Source of the DNA: Setomelanomma holmii
Taxonomy: Eukaryota > Ascomycota > Dothideomycetes > Pleosporales > Phaeosphaeriaceae
Reading direction: 5' to 3'
NCBI GenBank assembly: GCA_010015745.1
Contig: ML978174.1
Coordinates: forward strand, 1 to 64,000
Length of the DNA stretch: 64,000 nt
Positions 9,440 to 20,165 of the stretch are shown here, in pieces; position 1 is the stretch's first letter, and each line of letters starts with the position of its first letter. The position numbers and the translations under genes were made by a program. The notes beneath the pieces are model-generated. The model was given only the letters and a program-made list of their open reading frames with translations, did not search any database and was not told the origin of the DNA.

Positions 9440-11122
9440 CTAAACATGCCTCCTCCTAGCCCACTCAATCAAATACTCCCTCCCCGCCAACCTATACGTA
9501 TCCTCCTCAACATAACTGCCATTATACCCCCTCCCCTGCGCCTGCAGCACAAGGTTAACCCCCCTCTCACTCGCATTATACACAGGCCACCCCGCCTTTC
9601 CCTCCCCACCATTCGGCACTCCCCCAGCAATAAAGTTCACCCACCGCGCACTCAACTCGTCGCTCAACGCCTTGTACTCAGGCCACGGGCCGTAGTAATT
9701 CGGATTCGCAAAGACAAAGGCCACCTCGCTGAAATGACTTACGCCCTTGTACGCAGGCGCGTTTCCGCCCGTGAGAGCGGTGGGGCTGTCTTGCCACGGC
9801 TTCGTGTTGAAGCGGTAAATGTACGTGGGCGAGAACTTGGAGTACCACCGTGCATCGTCGAGCCGCGTGGCGTGGTAGAATGCATCGCCTAGGATCGCCG
9901 CAATGCGCTTATACTGGTATCCCTGTGCTGCGAAGCGTTCTGCGCTCGTGTTTAAGGGGATGCCTTGCGCCGGGTCGTCGGGGTAGAGTTCGAGCAGCTT
10001 GGACACAACGGCGTCGGGGAAATCGAAGCCCGTGGATCCCTTGATGTAGGCGAAGAGTTGCTGGGTCGTGTTTATGACGCCGCCGGCGGGCGCGTTGTCG
10101 GTTCCTTCGTCGCTGTTTGTCCCGTAGAGATGCGGGATGTGTGCGAAACGGCCTGAGTGCAGGAGTTCCGTTGGATACGCGGGGATCACATCGCCGTCTA
10201 CGGTCGGGTACCAGCCTGGTCCTTGGCTGGGGGCTGCGAGGAGCGGGAGAAGTGTTGTGAAGGGGACGGTGCGCAAACAGGAAAGCGTGTCGACTTGCTC
10301 GGAGCAGTTGGACTTATTGACGATGGTGTCGTAGATGGGCTGGTACCAGTCTGATCCGTTGTACCATGCCGTCGCTGCAGAGCCGGATTCTTGGATACTA
10401 CGATGGAACAAGCCATCTGTGCGCCCGCCATATGTCATGAGTAGTTGACCGACCGCAAAGGATCCTGCAGATTCGCCCCAGATCGTCACCGCGTCCTTGA
10501 TGCCGCCGAAAAAGCCGATATTCTCAGAGATCCAAGCCAGGCCTTTGCGCATGTCGCGCAGCGCGTTGTTGGCATTCCCCGTACCCTGGATTTCACGCGA
10601 GTACAACATGCCCCATCCGCCTTTGCGGTAATTGATTGAAGTTGCAATGATGGGGTTCCCAATCTCGACGGAGCGCTGGACTATGTAGGTGAGGTTGTAG
10701 TTGGGCAGGCTGCTCGAGCCGACTTGATACGATCCACCGTGAATCCATACGGCGACGGGGAGCTTGGCGTATGCGTCTTCTGAGAGGCCAGCAGGGCGAA
10801 TGATGTTGATGCTCAAGCAGTCTTCGCTAATGGCATCGCCAGTGAGTTGGGGATCAGGACACGCAGGACCGTAGGCTTTTGCTGCGCGGGTGCCGTTCCA
10901 GGTGGTGTTCAGAGCCTGAGGTGGCCGGAAGCGATTCTGGTCCGCTGTGGATTGCGCATACGGGATTCCGAGGAAGATATCCTGGTTAAATGAAGGCAGA
11001 TAAACACCCTCATATGTGCCATTGAGCACTTTGACAGTCGGTTCGGCAGCGGTGACTACATTCGCAAACGTCGATAAATACGCCAGTGTGCCCAACTTCC
11101 ATGCTCTTACTGCGATCCCCAT
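9440..11122 (-). CDS. secreted type-B carboxylesterase/lipase
   Basis: A single-exon gene of 560 residues from ATG 11122 (the frame extends seven codons further without ATG). An N-terminal hydrophobic stretch (AYLSTFANVVTAA) acts as a signal sequence. The alpha/beta-hydrolase features of the type-B carboxylesterase family are present: FLGIPYAQ, EDCLSINIIRP, the oxyanion segment WIHGGSY, and the nucleophile elbow IWGESAG with Ser about residue 218. The Glu of the triad is expected in YGTNSDEGTDN, and the His lies in VSHFSEVAFVF near the C-terminus. Several N-glycosylation sequons (NGT, NTT, NLT, NKS, NTS) support secretion. It should hydrolyse carboxylic esters; the substrate is unknown. A second member of the family is encoded at 20166-21797 on the other strand, and the two are only distantly alike. 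Confidence 0.88.
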   Translation of the reverse strand: MGIAVRAWKLGTLAYLSTFANVVTAAEPTVKVLNGTYEGVYLPSFNQDIFLGIPYAQSTADQNRFRPPQALNTTWNGTRAAKAYGPACPDPQLTGDAISEDCLSINIIRPAGLSEDAYAKLPVAVWIHGGSYQVGSSSLPNYNLTYIVQRSVEIGNPIIATSINYRKGGWGMLYSREIQGTGNANNALRDMRKGLAWISENIGFFGGIKDAVTIWGESAGSFAVGQLLMTYGGRTDGLFHRSIQESGSAATAWYNGSDWYQPIYDTIVNKSNCSEQVDTLSCLRTVPFTTLLPLLAAPSQGPGWYPTVDGDVIPAYPTELLHSGRFAHIPHLYGTNSDEGTDNAPAGGVINTTQQLFAYIKGSTGFDFPDAVVSKLLELYPDDPAQGIPLNTSAERFAAQGYQYKRIAAILGDAFYHATRLDDARWYSKFSPTYIYRFNTKPWQDSPTALTGGNAPAYKGVSHFSEVAFVFANPNYYGPWPEYKALSDELSARWVNFIAGGVPNGGEGKAGWPVYNASERGVNLVLQAQGRGYNGSYVEEDTYRLAGREYLIEWARRRHV

Positions 11123-11754
11123 TGCTGCGATTGACTTAGCCAAGAAAGCTCACAGCGCTGGAGTCAGTCGCGGGTACTTGCGAATCTTGTAGTCGCAAGC
11201 TTCCAGGAACCTAGTGGCAACAAGTCCGACCCCGGCAGCCGGTACAAACTTCATGCCGCCAGGCGAGCCGCAGTCTGCACCGTGACGTTTGCGTGTTCCC
11301 GGCATGCTGGCGGGTGTATCCTCGCGAGGATCGGCAGGCCTGCATGAATTGCGAAGTTTGACGGAACGGCGCACCAAATGAGGAAGCTCGTTAGTCATGT
11401 CGGCTAAATCTCCGGCGTGTTTTTGCTGCAAGCTACCCCGGTCAACGCGAGGAATCACGTTATCTCCGGCCGAGATTTGGTGATAAAGGTCCAAAGGTGG
11501 GATGCTTCTTAAGAGACAAGAGTGGCTGCGAATATTCGATGTGTTCCGGGCACTGAACACAATTTGATCTCCTTCGCGCAACGCAAACCTAGGGTCAGGG
11601 AACTGTAGCTCATGGTATATTGGTAAATGCATAGCATGTACAGCAGGATTGAAAGATCAATCCAGGATATTTACAAAGCAAGAAATGTTCGGGTATCATA
11701 TCAAAACGAGAGCGAAGGAGAACGCAAAACATCTCAGTCGACCATCAAAATATC
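11123..11754. other. intergenic, nothing recognised
   Basis: About 630 bp between two minus-strand genes. One 160-codon frame (11150-11632, minus) is open but has low-complexity, non-protein-like composition and no domain, so it is not called. Confidence 0.4.
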
Positions 11755-13060
11755 CTAGACAGGAACTTTTTCTTCTTCTAATTTGGAGTCAGCGCCCCAG
11801 AGATCACGAGCCAGGAGTGCGAACGACGAGGAACTCACATCCGTAGATGTCGACCGGACAGGAACTGGAGTTGGTGCCGCCAACATTGTCTCTGCTGGTA
11901 GCTCTGCAAGCATTTCGATTGCACCGCCTTGTGGTGGTCCGTATCCATATGGCGCATTCGGTACAGCATATTGCGGCACAGGACTTCTATATGTAGGAGC
12001 TGGCGAAGGCATTCCTGGATGGAAAGATGTGTCGGCCAGTTGGGCGGGAAGTTGTGCGGGCGAGGTGTAGTTGTAAGCGGCTTGGACTTGCTGGTAAGGC
12101 TGTTGCTGTTGCGGTGGCGCCCACGGCTGGCTTTGCGGATACTGTTGTTGTTGGGCGTATGGATTTGGTTGCGCATACGGATTTGGTTGCGCATACGGAT
12201 TTGGTTGCGCATACGGATTTGGTTGCGTATACGGATTTGCTTGCGCATATGGATTTGCTTGCGCATAGGGCTGTACGAATGGAGTGGGTTGCTTCTGAAC
12301 GCTCTCAGCGGCCCAAGCCTCGAAAACTTCAGTCATCAAAGCCATCCACTCCTTGGGTGCGCCCTTGAAGTTGTACTTGATGGATCGGTCTCGGAACGCG
12401 GCGAAGTAATGCTCCTTGTGGTATGGCGAGATGGCAACGTACTGGTAGTCATGTCAGCCTGAAGAACGCGCGCAAATAGTTAATGCAACCTACAGCCACA
12501 GATCGAGGTGCGGCTTCTGCCAGGATCTTGTCCAATGCGCTGTAGTGTCCATAGAACTTCCACGCGATATAGCCATCAGGATACAGCACTACCCATGCAT
12601 TGTGCTTCCCAAGACCAACACACATTGGAGTGTCGACCGCTTTTCGAACCTTGTCCTCAAGCTCGGAAGGAATACCACCCCATATCGAACCACGTCCTGG
12701 AGCGCATGCGAAGTAGCTGAGATTCTGACCAAACGTAACGAAGCAGGAGCGAGGCGCCTGAGGGAAGCTCTTGGTCCATCTCGCAAGATCGGCGTAGGTA
12801 GCCTCAAAGTGCGCTTGGGAATGGTCTAGACAGCATCAGCATAACGTGCGGTGATGTTGTTGGTCGATTGTTTCCTGTCGCGTTTCATGGACCCGCGGAA
12901 CAGGGTCTCGGGTATGGCTAGATGAGCACTCACAAAGCTTGTCCTCTCCAGTCAGCGTCTTGCATCCTGCATACCACAACGGCTCCGAATTCTTGAAGCT
13001 TTTAACTCCCGGCGCAAGAGCGACACAATATGGCTGCGCGATTCTCCATTGCGGGGCCAT
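11755..13060 (-). CDS. unknown protein with C-terminal PNPYAQ repeats
   Basis: Three exons (12934-13060, 12494-12825, 11755-12441) give 381 residues with matching phases. The N-terminal 190 residues form a compact, tryptophan- and tyrosine-rich domain (MAPQWRIAQPYCVALAPG, GRGSIWGGIPSELEDKV, CVGLGKHNAWVVLYPDG, YVAISPYHKEHYFAAFRD) that looks conserved but matches no family I can name. From about residue 205 it turns into PNPYAQ hexapeptide repeats, about seven in a row, then a Gln/Pro/Tyr-rich tail. Such tails are typically disordered. The last coding part contains a possible extra intron: GTGAGT at 11834 down to a TTAG with CTGAC just before it. Using it would change only the final residues. 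No signal peptide or membrane segment is seen. Function is unknown. Confidence 0.6.
12155..12268 (-). repeat. 18-bp in-frame tandem repeat (PNPYAQ)
   Basis: About six copies of an 18-bp unit, GGATTTGGTTGCGCATAC on the plus strand, with few mismatches. Each unit encodes one PNPYAQ (or ANPYAQ) hexapeptide of the minus-strand protein. The near-identity of the units suggests recent expansion and likely length variation between isolates. Confidence 0.85.
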
Positions 13061-13950
13061 GCTACTGTTGAACAGCTGCCGGAGCGTTTGGGGGATCCCA
13101 TGGCTGCGCGTCGTCAGCGTCGTCTACTGCCCAAGTCTAGGATGCTCACAATTTCCATGCTTTCGGGCAGTCAAAGAAGAACGAATCGTCCGGACCAAAG
13201 ACAAATGTTATCTCAGGCATCGCATTCTTTGCTCTTCAGCGTTTCCTGGGGAAAGAGGAAAGATGAGGGTCGTCAGCGCGGCCTGATGTTCCCACCGCCC
13301 AACCGACCGACCCGTGGCGCGCTGAGGCTGTGAGCTGGGAGGTGAACCCAATCACTGCCCGCCATGCGCTTCGTTGGCGCGCCAGCGTGACAGGATTCGT
13401 GTATCGTGTTCCTCACCAGAATTGGCTGGATTCGCTCAAGCTTGACCTCGCGTACACTTGGACGTAGTAACGAGCAGGCCATGGAGGTCGAGATGATCGC
13501 ATGTTGCACATAGACTCCAAAGTCAAAGGTCGAGATTGAGCGCACCGCAAACGTTTCGACAGACTCATTGCTGCACATGTAGGCCGCCCGTTTGGGTAGG
13601 CGCATCCTGGGAAGGGGTAGCTGCGACTGTCGAAATGGCAGCCACACCCTTACCGGTAGCTTGCCGACCTTGCAGCTGCGACCAACCCACATCCTGCTCA
13701 TACAACAACATGGCACTGTAGAACTCGCCACAGGCACCTAAATCTCAAGTTCATCGGGTTCTGGGGTTGGAAATACAAGGTCTTTCTGTCAGCGGCCCGA
13801 TTCCGCCTCCAAGCATCATAACTTAGTCAGCTCTTCAAAACCAACAAGCTCCAAGAACTGGCTTAGATATCCGAGTAGCTTCGTGGGGAAATAAGATGAT
13901 TATCGTACGCCAGGAAGGTCGAGTATGCTTCCTTTTTTCACTGCTACACC
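13061..13950. other. divergent intergenic region
   Basis: About 890 bp between the minus-strand PNPYAQ gene and the plus-strand macrodomain-sirtuin gene, so it must hold both promoters. A 154-codon minus frame at 13273-13737 is open but has no features and is not supported. Confidence 0.4.
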
Positions 13951-15714
13951 ATGTCGCTTCTTGAACGTGCCCTCAGCCACCTTATCCACGAGTCGAAGAA
14001 CCGGCAAGTCCAGCACGTGGAACAACATCTTGACCAGTACGAAACATGGGAGAAATTCCATCTCCTCCAGCAGCTACTCTGTATTCCCCAGCCGAGTCCA
14101 GCACTACCAAGTAGCGTGCTGAACGACATCGACACCATGCTGACCCACTCCCTCAACTCTCGGATCCTTACACACGGCTCTTCCATTCCAAATCACGCAG
14201 TCCTTCAGCGCCCCAACAAACCATCCATCAATCTCAAAATCTGGCAAGGAGACATCACATCCCTCACCGACGATGTTACGGCCATCACCAACGCCGCCAA
14301 CTCCCAGATGCTGGGCTGCTTCCAGCCCAGCCACAAGTGCATCGATAATGTGATACATGCCGCGGCTGGACCGCGCCTGAGACAAGAGTGCTTCGATATC
14401 ATGCAGGCACGAGGTACAGAGTTACCCGTCGGCGAGGCGCTGGTTACACGCGGATACTGTCTGCCGAGCCCGTATGTCGTACACACCGTGGGACCGCAGC
14501 TTGCGCGTGGCACAGAGCCGACGGATACTGAGGTGCAGCAGTTGAGGCAGTGTTATGTCTCAGTCTTGGAGCAGGTGGAGGCTTTGCCGAGTAATGAAGA
14601 TGGGAGCAAGAGTGTTGCACTTTGTGGTATTTCAACTGGCTTATTCGCCTTTCCAACCAAACTCGCTGCGAAGACTGCAGTCGAGACGGTGACTGCGTGG
14701 TTAGTGCACAATGAAGACACGAACATCACGGACATCATCTTCGTAACATTCGCGGAAGGCGACCTGGAGATATACACCTCAATCTTTAACAACATACCTC
14801 ACCCCTGGCACATATCCACACCACCCTCCTCTCCCACCATCCAAATCTCCTCCCAAACTCTCACAACAGCCCGTTCATGGCTGGCCTCATCCTCATCCAT
14901 CCTCATCTCCGCAGGCGCAGGTCTCTCCGCCGCCGACGGTCTCGACTACACCTCGCGCTCCCTCTTCTCAGCACACTTCCCCACCTTCCTCGCACTCGGC
15001 CTGAGCACGCTGTACAGCGCCATCGGGTTCACGAACTGGCCCTCCGAAGCAGATAAATGGGCGTACTACTTCACCAACATTTCCATGGTGCGCGCCTGGC
15101 CTGGTTGGCCCGTATACCAGCGCCTGATCCCGTGGCTGCAAAAGTCAGGAAAGAATGTCCATGTACGTACGAGTAATGCAGATGGGTTGTTTCTGGCGAA
15201 TGGGTGGAGGGAGGATAGGCTTAGTACGCCGCAGGGGAGGTATTCGGTGCTGCAGTGTCTGGCTAAATGTCGCCCGGAGTCGACGTTTGATACAATGACT
15301 TATTACGAAGCTGCGTTGCCGCATCTTGACCCAGAGAGTCAGAAACTCACCGATCCATACAAGATTCCGTGCTGTCCGAATTGTGGGGGCGAAATGATGC
15401 TTTGTGTGCGTGGTGGGTCGTGGTTCAATGAGACGCCGTTCATGGAGGGTGAGGCTAGGTGGAAGGAGTGGAGGCGCGGGGTGCTTGATGGTGCTGGGAA
15501 GGCTGTGGTTCTGGAGTTGGGCGTGGGTATGAATACGCCTGGAGTATTAAGGTGGCCAAATGAGGACCTGGTCCGTAAGGGGGATGGAAGGATAAAGCTT
15601 GTACGGATTGGTGTGGGTCCTTCGGCGGTGGTGCCGGAGGATTTAGAGGAGAATGGGTGGGCAGTGAGCGTTGAAGGTGATATCAAGCTAGCGTTACCAT
15701 CTTTGCTGGGCTAG
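13951..15714 (+). CDS. macrodomain-class M sirtuin (SirTM) fusion protein
   Basis: Single exon, 587 residues. Residues 1-90 are helical. Residues 95-285 are a macrodomain: IWQGDITSLTDDVTAITNAAN with N114/N117, then LGCFQPSHKCIDNVIHAAAG. In that segment C123, H128 and C130 match the metal-binding pattern of zinc-dependent macrodomains. CGISTGLFAFP is the second ligand loop. Residues 300-580 are a sirtuin: ISAGAGLSAADG (322-330, NAD-binding), RTSNADG (406-412), then TPQG with Q428 where classical deacylases have the catalytic His. The zinc cysteines are C436, C440, C474/C475 and C478. Class M sirtuins ADP-ribosylate proteins, and their partner macrodomain removes the mark. Here both are on one chain, as has been reported for some fungi. 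No GcvH-like or lipoate ligase gene is nearby, so the target is unknown. Localisation is probably cytosolic: no signal or membrane segment. Confidence 0.88.
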   Translation: MSLLERALSHLIHESKNRQVQHVEQHLDQYETWEKFHLLQQLLCIPQPSPALPSSVLNDIDTMLTHSLNSRILTHGSSIPNHAVLQRPNKPSINLKIWQGDITSLTDDVTAITNAANSQMLGCFQPSHKCIDNVIHAAAGPRLRQECFDIMQARGTELPVGEALVTRGYCLPSPYVVHTVGPQLARGTEPTDTEVQQLRQCYVSVLEQVEALPSNEDGSKSVALCGISTGLFAFPTKLAAKTAVETVTAWLVHNEDTNITDIIFVTFAEGDLEIYTSIFNNIPHPWHISTPPSSPTIQISSQTLTTARSWLASSSSILISAGAGLSAADGLDYTSRSLFSAHFPTFLALGLSTLYSAIGFTNWPSEADKWAYYFTNISMVRAWPGWPVYQRLIPWLQKSGKNVHVRTSNADGLFLANGWREDRLSTPQGRYSVLQCLAKCRPESTFDTMTYYEAALPHLDPESQKLTDPYKIPCCPNCGGEMMLCVRGGSWFNETPFMEGEARWKEWRRGVLDGAGKAVVLELGVGMNTPGVLRWPNEDLVRKGDGRIKLVRIGVGPSAVVPEDLEENGWAVSVEGDIKLALPSLLG

Positions 15715-15811
15715 TAAAGTTTATAGCTAAATGAAGCCCGACATAAGCCTCGAGGCAGAGCTTTTCGTGTCTCCTCGTTTTGCCCTTTCCTCCTTCCACT
15801 TCCAATTCCCT

Positions 15812-17627
15812 TCAGCCTCCCAATTTCTTCTCCCTGATGGACCAGGCGAACAACGCGCTGCCGGCTACCAAACCGACACTGACACCTAGTGCCGCCCTAG
15901 TAGCCTCGCTATAGCACTCCCTCACGATCTCTTTCAGATGCGGTTCCAGACTCCTGTAATATGACAGACCAGCACGAACGCGCTCTGCAATTTCTGCCGC
16001 GTCCTTGTCGCCGTCCAGAGCTCGTTGTAGAGACTTGCGTAATGTCTGATTGAAAGCTGTAGCGCACATTGACACTCCGAAGACCGATCCAAGCGAGCGA
16101 AAAAGGTAGCTGCATGCTGTTGCAACTGCTTGGTCCTTGTGTGATGCATTGGCGACTGGTCAGCCGTTAGCTTTGAGAGCCATCAGCGGAGCAATTGACT
16201 TACTCAACCCAGTGAGAGTGGTGGTCACTCCAGTGCCGTTCGAAAACGAGCATATGCAAGTTCCAACGACCATCAACGGCAGATTCTTAGTGATCAAGCC
16301 AGCAAACAGCAAGACCATAGAGAGTCCGATCGTGAGATCTGTGTAAGCCATAACAGTAATCCAATAGTACTTTGCTGTTCGCTTCATGTAGAACCCGGCA
16401 AACAGAGAGCCACTGACACCGCAGACGATGCTCGGGACCAGCAGGAGCCCCGCATGAGCAGCACTGTAGTCTCCGGTGACCTGCCAGTACAGCGGGATGA
16501 AGAAGAGAGCAGCAAGCCAGCCCGCAAAGGAGAAGAAGTTGCAGAGGTAGCAAGCAAAAAGCGTCCTATTGAGGATGATTCGGCCCGGCGCGAAAGGGTT
16601 GCGCGCAACATACTTCTCGATCAGTACGAAGACGAGGAATAGCGGTGTTGTGCAAAGTCCTGCGATCGTGACGAGATTACTCCAGGAGACATTAGATCCG
16701 CGATCCAATCCCAGTAGGAGTCCAAAGACAGCGACAATCAGTACTGCGGCGCCCAGGAAATCAATCTTCCCTACTTTCTCTTTCCAGTGCGAATGGTCCT
16801 GTTTCGGCAGATGCAAAACGAAAGCCACGGCAAGGAAGGCAAGCAAGCACATTGGCCCTTGTGCGATGAACGCCCATCTCCATCCGATGCTGTCAGCCAA
16901 CAAGCCTCCCAGCGGTGCGCCAGTAGCTGCTCCAGCCGCGTAGATTATGTTGATATATCCCTGCCACTGTCCCCTTTCCCTCAGGCTCACGACATCGCTG
17001 AGCAGGACAGATACGCAGACCGTCATGCCGCCGCCTCCAATGCCTGCAAATGCTCTTGCGGCAATCAGCTCGCCCATGGTTCGCGCGAGACCGCAGAACG
17101 TGGACCCAATGCCGAAGATGAGGTATCCGAATAGGAGGCATTCTTTGCGCCCGAAGATGTCGCTCAGCTTGCCATAGACGGGTTGGAATGCGGAGAGTGT
17201 GAGAAAATAGCCTGTGGCTATCCAGGACGTAGAGGAGAGGGCGTGCAGATCTGTACCGATGGTACCGTAGGTCGAGACGACGAGGGTTTGGTCTGCAGCT
17301 GCTAGAAACACCTATGATGTCGCATTAGTCATCTTCGGTATAGCTGCAACTGCGACAAAGTGCTTCACTTACACCAATAGCTATGGCCGGAAAGATGTAC
17401 TTCATCCGCTTTTTGACTTCGGGAAGACCCTGGTGCTTCGAGCTGTCGCCATTGCTTGTCTGCCGCTCAATGTCGCCTCCATCTTGCTCATTGTTGATAT
17501 ATGGGTCTGCGCCCTTTGGAGATATGCCGTTGCTTGGGTCGACGGGGTGAGCGGCATTGTCATCCGGTTTGGGCAGAAGTGGTGATGTCTCGGAAGCACG
17601 TCCACCTCGCGAGATGTTGGGGGCCAT
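15812..17627 (-). CDS. vacuolar MFS transporter (Fnx1/Vba type, DHA2)
   Basis: Three exons (17373-17627, 16204-17311, 15812-16155) give 568 residues. A hydrophilic N-terminus with ETSPLLPKP carries a dileucine-type vacuolar sorting signal. Then come the MFS helices. Conserved features are AADQTLVVSTYGTI in helix 1, GKLSDIFGRKECLL (motif A) in loop 2-3, the Gly-rich FAGIGGGGM, and GAPLGGLLADSIGWRW (antiporter motif C region). The third exon supplies the last helix and ends SIREKKLGG. The family exports basic amino acids or drugs into the vacuole in exchange for protons (S. pombe Fnx1, S. cerevisiae Vba1-3); the exact substrate is inferred only. The gene ends 97 bp from the macrodomain-sirtuin stop, in convergent orientation. 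Confidence 0.88.
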
Positions 17628-17981
17628 TGCGGGGTGTCTGTGTTGCGTGTCGCGAACTTCAGAACATCAATTGAGTTTTGAGCACGAAAGGGAGCTTCGA
17701 TGTAAACACGAATTATGACTCTTGGTTACTTGACTCCCTGGACGTCGCTACACTGTCAAAGGCGACATGACTCTATCGTCCTGCGGCCCACAAAAGTTCA
17801 ATTGCGACATGCCGCGGTGTTTGTCAGTGATTCTTTCTTCAATGCTTCCGTCCGATTAACTCCGGATAAGAGGTTCGGAGTGTAAAGATGGGAAGGCATA
17901 GCAGTACATATCGGAATGAACGACTGGCTTTCAACTCCATCTATCTGCTAGTCTACAATTCCTTCAGATGGCACCCCCAAA

Positions 17982-19577
17982 TCAAGAACCCACTACACCG
18001 TACCACGCCAGACCAAGTAAAGCACCAAGCATAATTGCAATGGCGGGCGGTACGTTGAACCAGGCCGTCTCAGCATACGTGACGGCCGCTACGACAACCC
18101 ACCATGACTCTCCTGCAAGGCTCTGCCCACTGCTACTTTCCGGCGTCAGATAGCCAATCTCCCACAACCTGTATACGGCAGTGAACACTAGGCCAACAGC
18201 AGCGGCATTGATGCCCCTCAATAGACTGAGTACCCAGGCTTTGGTACGCATGACTTGCCAGATCGACTGTACGCCGACAGCAAGGATGAGACCTGGCGCG
18301 AAGATGCCCACGAAAGCCAATAAAGCACCAAAGACTGTTGGGACGATCGTGGATGCAAGCGTTAGCGCTCCAAGATATACCGAGAAATTCAAGTTCGGGC
18401 CTGGGAAAGCCTGGATAATGGCCAGACCCAGCAGAAACTCTCGTGGTGACACCCAGCCTGGATCGACCACATACGAGTGGAGTAGAGGAATTACGACAGG
18501 TCCACCGCCAAAGATGATTGTGCCGGCCAGGTACATATTCGCAAAGAGATCGAAGGCGAGCCCGCGAGTATCGACAGTGCCGCGAACGACCATGACGACA
18601 ATGAAAGAGAGCAGAAACCCCACGATCAATGACATGCCAAGCTTGACGGAGATGTTGTGCGTTTTCGTGTCCGTGACGGTCGTGGCTTCTGCTGCTTCTG
18701 TGCTGCGACGTTCCTCGGACTGGCTCGGACCAGCTTTTGCTTCGACAGGTATGATCCGATCTGTTGAGCTCCCCGTATGGCCTTTCCGCTTGACAGCGTC
18801 TGGGCGCCTTACTTGGAGCTTGTGTGCAGGAGGGATGTTCTGTGCTGTCGTGGTTGCTTCAGCGTCTCCGGCTTCATTCCTAGTTCTCCTCCTCTTTGCC
18901 GCGTATGCAGCCCTCATCTTTCCAATCTTCCGATGCAGCCAGGTATCCCAGATGACTGTGGCTGCATCACCAATGACAATCAAGACTGGGAAATACCAAA
19001 GGGCGTCGTAGCACAGTCCAGCGCAGGCACCGAAGATCACGAGAATCCTTGTGATACGATCCTTGATGGCCTTTTCTGCTAGCTGCACAGCGGTCAGAGC
19101 AATAATGCCAACCGTGCTTGCGTTCATTCCGCTGAGTAGTGCATAGGCGATGGAGGGTAGCTTGTCAGGCATTCTTTGCACTCCAAGTGAAAGGGCATAC
19201 ATGCCAATTGCGCCAGGCAAGCTCCAAAGTAGGAAAGCAAATAGAGCGCCTCCAATGCCTGCGTGAATCATCGCTATGCAAAACACCATCTTGGTCGAAG
19301 CCGGTCCGGGAAGAGCCTGGCATACTGCAAACAGCTCTACGTAAGTCTGCTAATCGATCCATTTGCTCCCAAAGAAGCCTTTCCCTTCAACGAACCGTCG
19401 ATACAAAATTTGAAAGCTCACCGGCAGTCCACCAAAGGCTGTGAACCCCAGATCCCATGTCTTCGCAAAGACGTCTGCGAGACGCCCTCCTAGCTTTTCA
19501 GTATTCGGTTGCAGAGATGCATTGCGTCGAGCACGCGTGTGGTCGCGGATTGAACTGAAGACAGACTGCAGCGGCAT
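17982..19577 (-). pseudogene. chromate (CHR) transporter with internal stop
   Basis: The frame reads from ATG 19577 through an N-terminal CHR half (GFTAFGGLPVSFQILYRRF), meets TAG at 19352-19350, and continues in the same frame with QTYVELFAVCQALPGPASTK to the end at 17982. Both halves of a long CHR ion transporter are present; the second half carries IFGGGPVVIPLL and QAFPGPNLNF. A charged cytosolic linker of about 100 residues separates them. Fungal relatives read WIDEQTY where this sequence has WID-stop-QTY, so GAG appears to have become TAG. The usual FGGPPVHF is FGGLPVSF. The 72 nt from GTGAGC (19421) to TTAG (19350) could be an intron in frame, which would give 507 residues but delete 23 conserved ones; no branch site is visible inside it. 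Relatives move chromate/sulfate across membranes. Confidence 0.75.
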
Positions 19578-20165
19578 GTTCCCAGCACATTGTAGGAGGA
19601 ACGATCAGGAGATGCAGCAACCCATGATCAAAACCTGACCAGCGACGTTCCGAGCTCGAAAGAGCCATCTTCAAGCGCCATTGTCCAATCATCGCGCCAC
19701 GTTATCGCGACATTACGGCTCGAAGACGGCCAAGGCATGGCGCTCGGTTATGTCTCGTGTTTGTCAAGACGGTGTCAAGACGAGCGGCCGGCGGGCAGAG
19801 ATCTGCAACTTTAAGTGAAGCTTTGAAGCTAGCCGTGTAGGGATCTAGCGCAGCTCGCTCGGTGAATCTGCTCATCCGGAGAAATTCAAGCATCGCGACC
19901 ACGACACTATCGACCACTTGAGACAAGATTCCTCGTGCTTTGGAGGCTCGGCGTGAGATATACCGAATGTTTGCATGCACCAGACCGTTATCGTTCTTCC
20001 CCGGACATGTGTTCCTGGTTTTGAGCACCCCGCAACCTGGGGACAGGGACAATCTGCGGAGACATGGAGATTGAGGCTAAACAATCTTCTTTGAAGTGGC
20101 GAACATGAGTACATACATGGAAACGCGTTCTCGCGTCCTGGATCTGATGTGTTGTTCAGGTCAAG
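19578..20165. other. divergent promoter region
   Basis: About 590 bp between the disrupted chromate transporter (minus) and the carboxylesterase (plus). No further gene is recognised. Confidence 0.4.

Noticed and set aside
16454..18920. Long plus-strand frames over the MFS and chromate transporter genes
   Set aside because: Opposite-strand shadows; the minus strand has clear transporter motifs.
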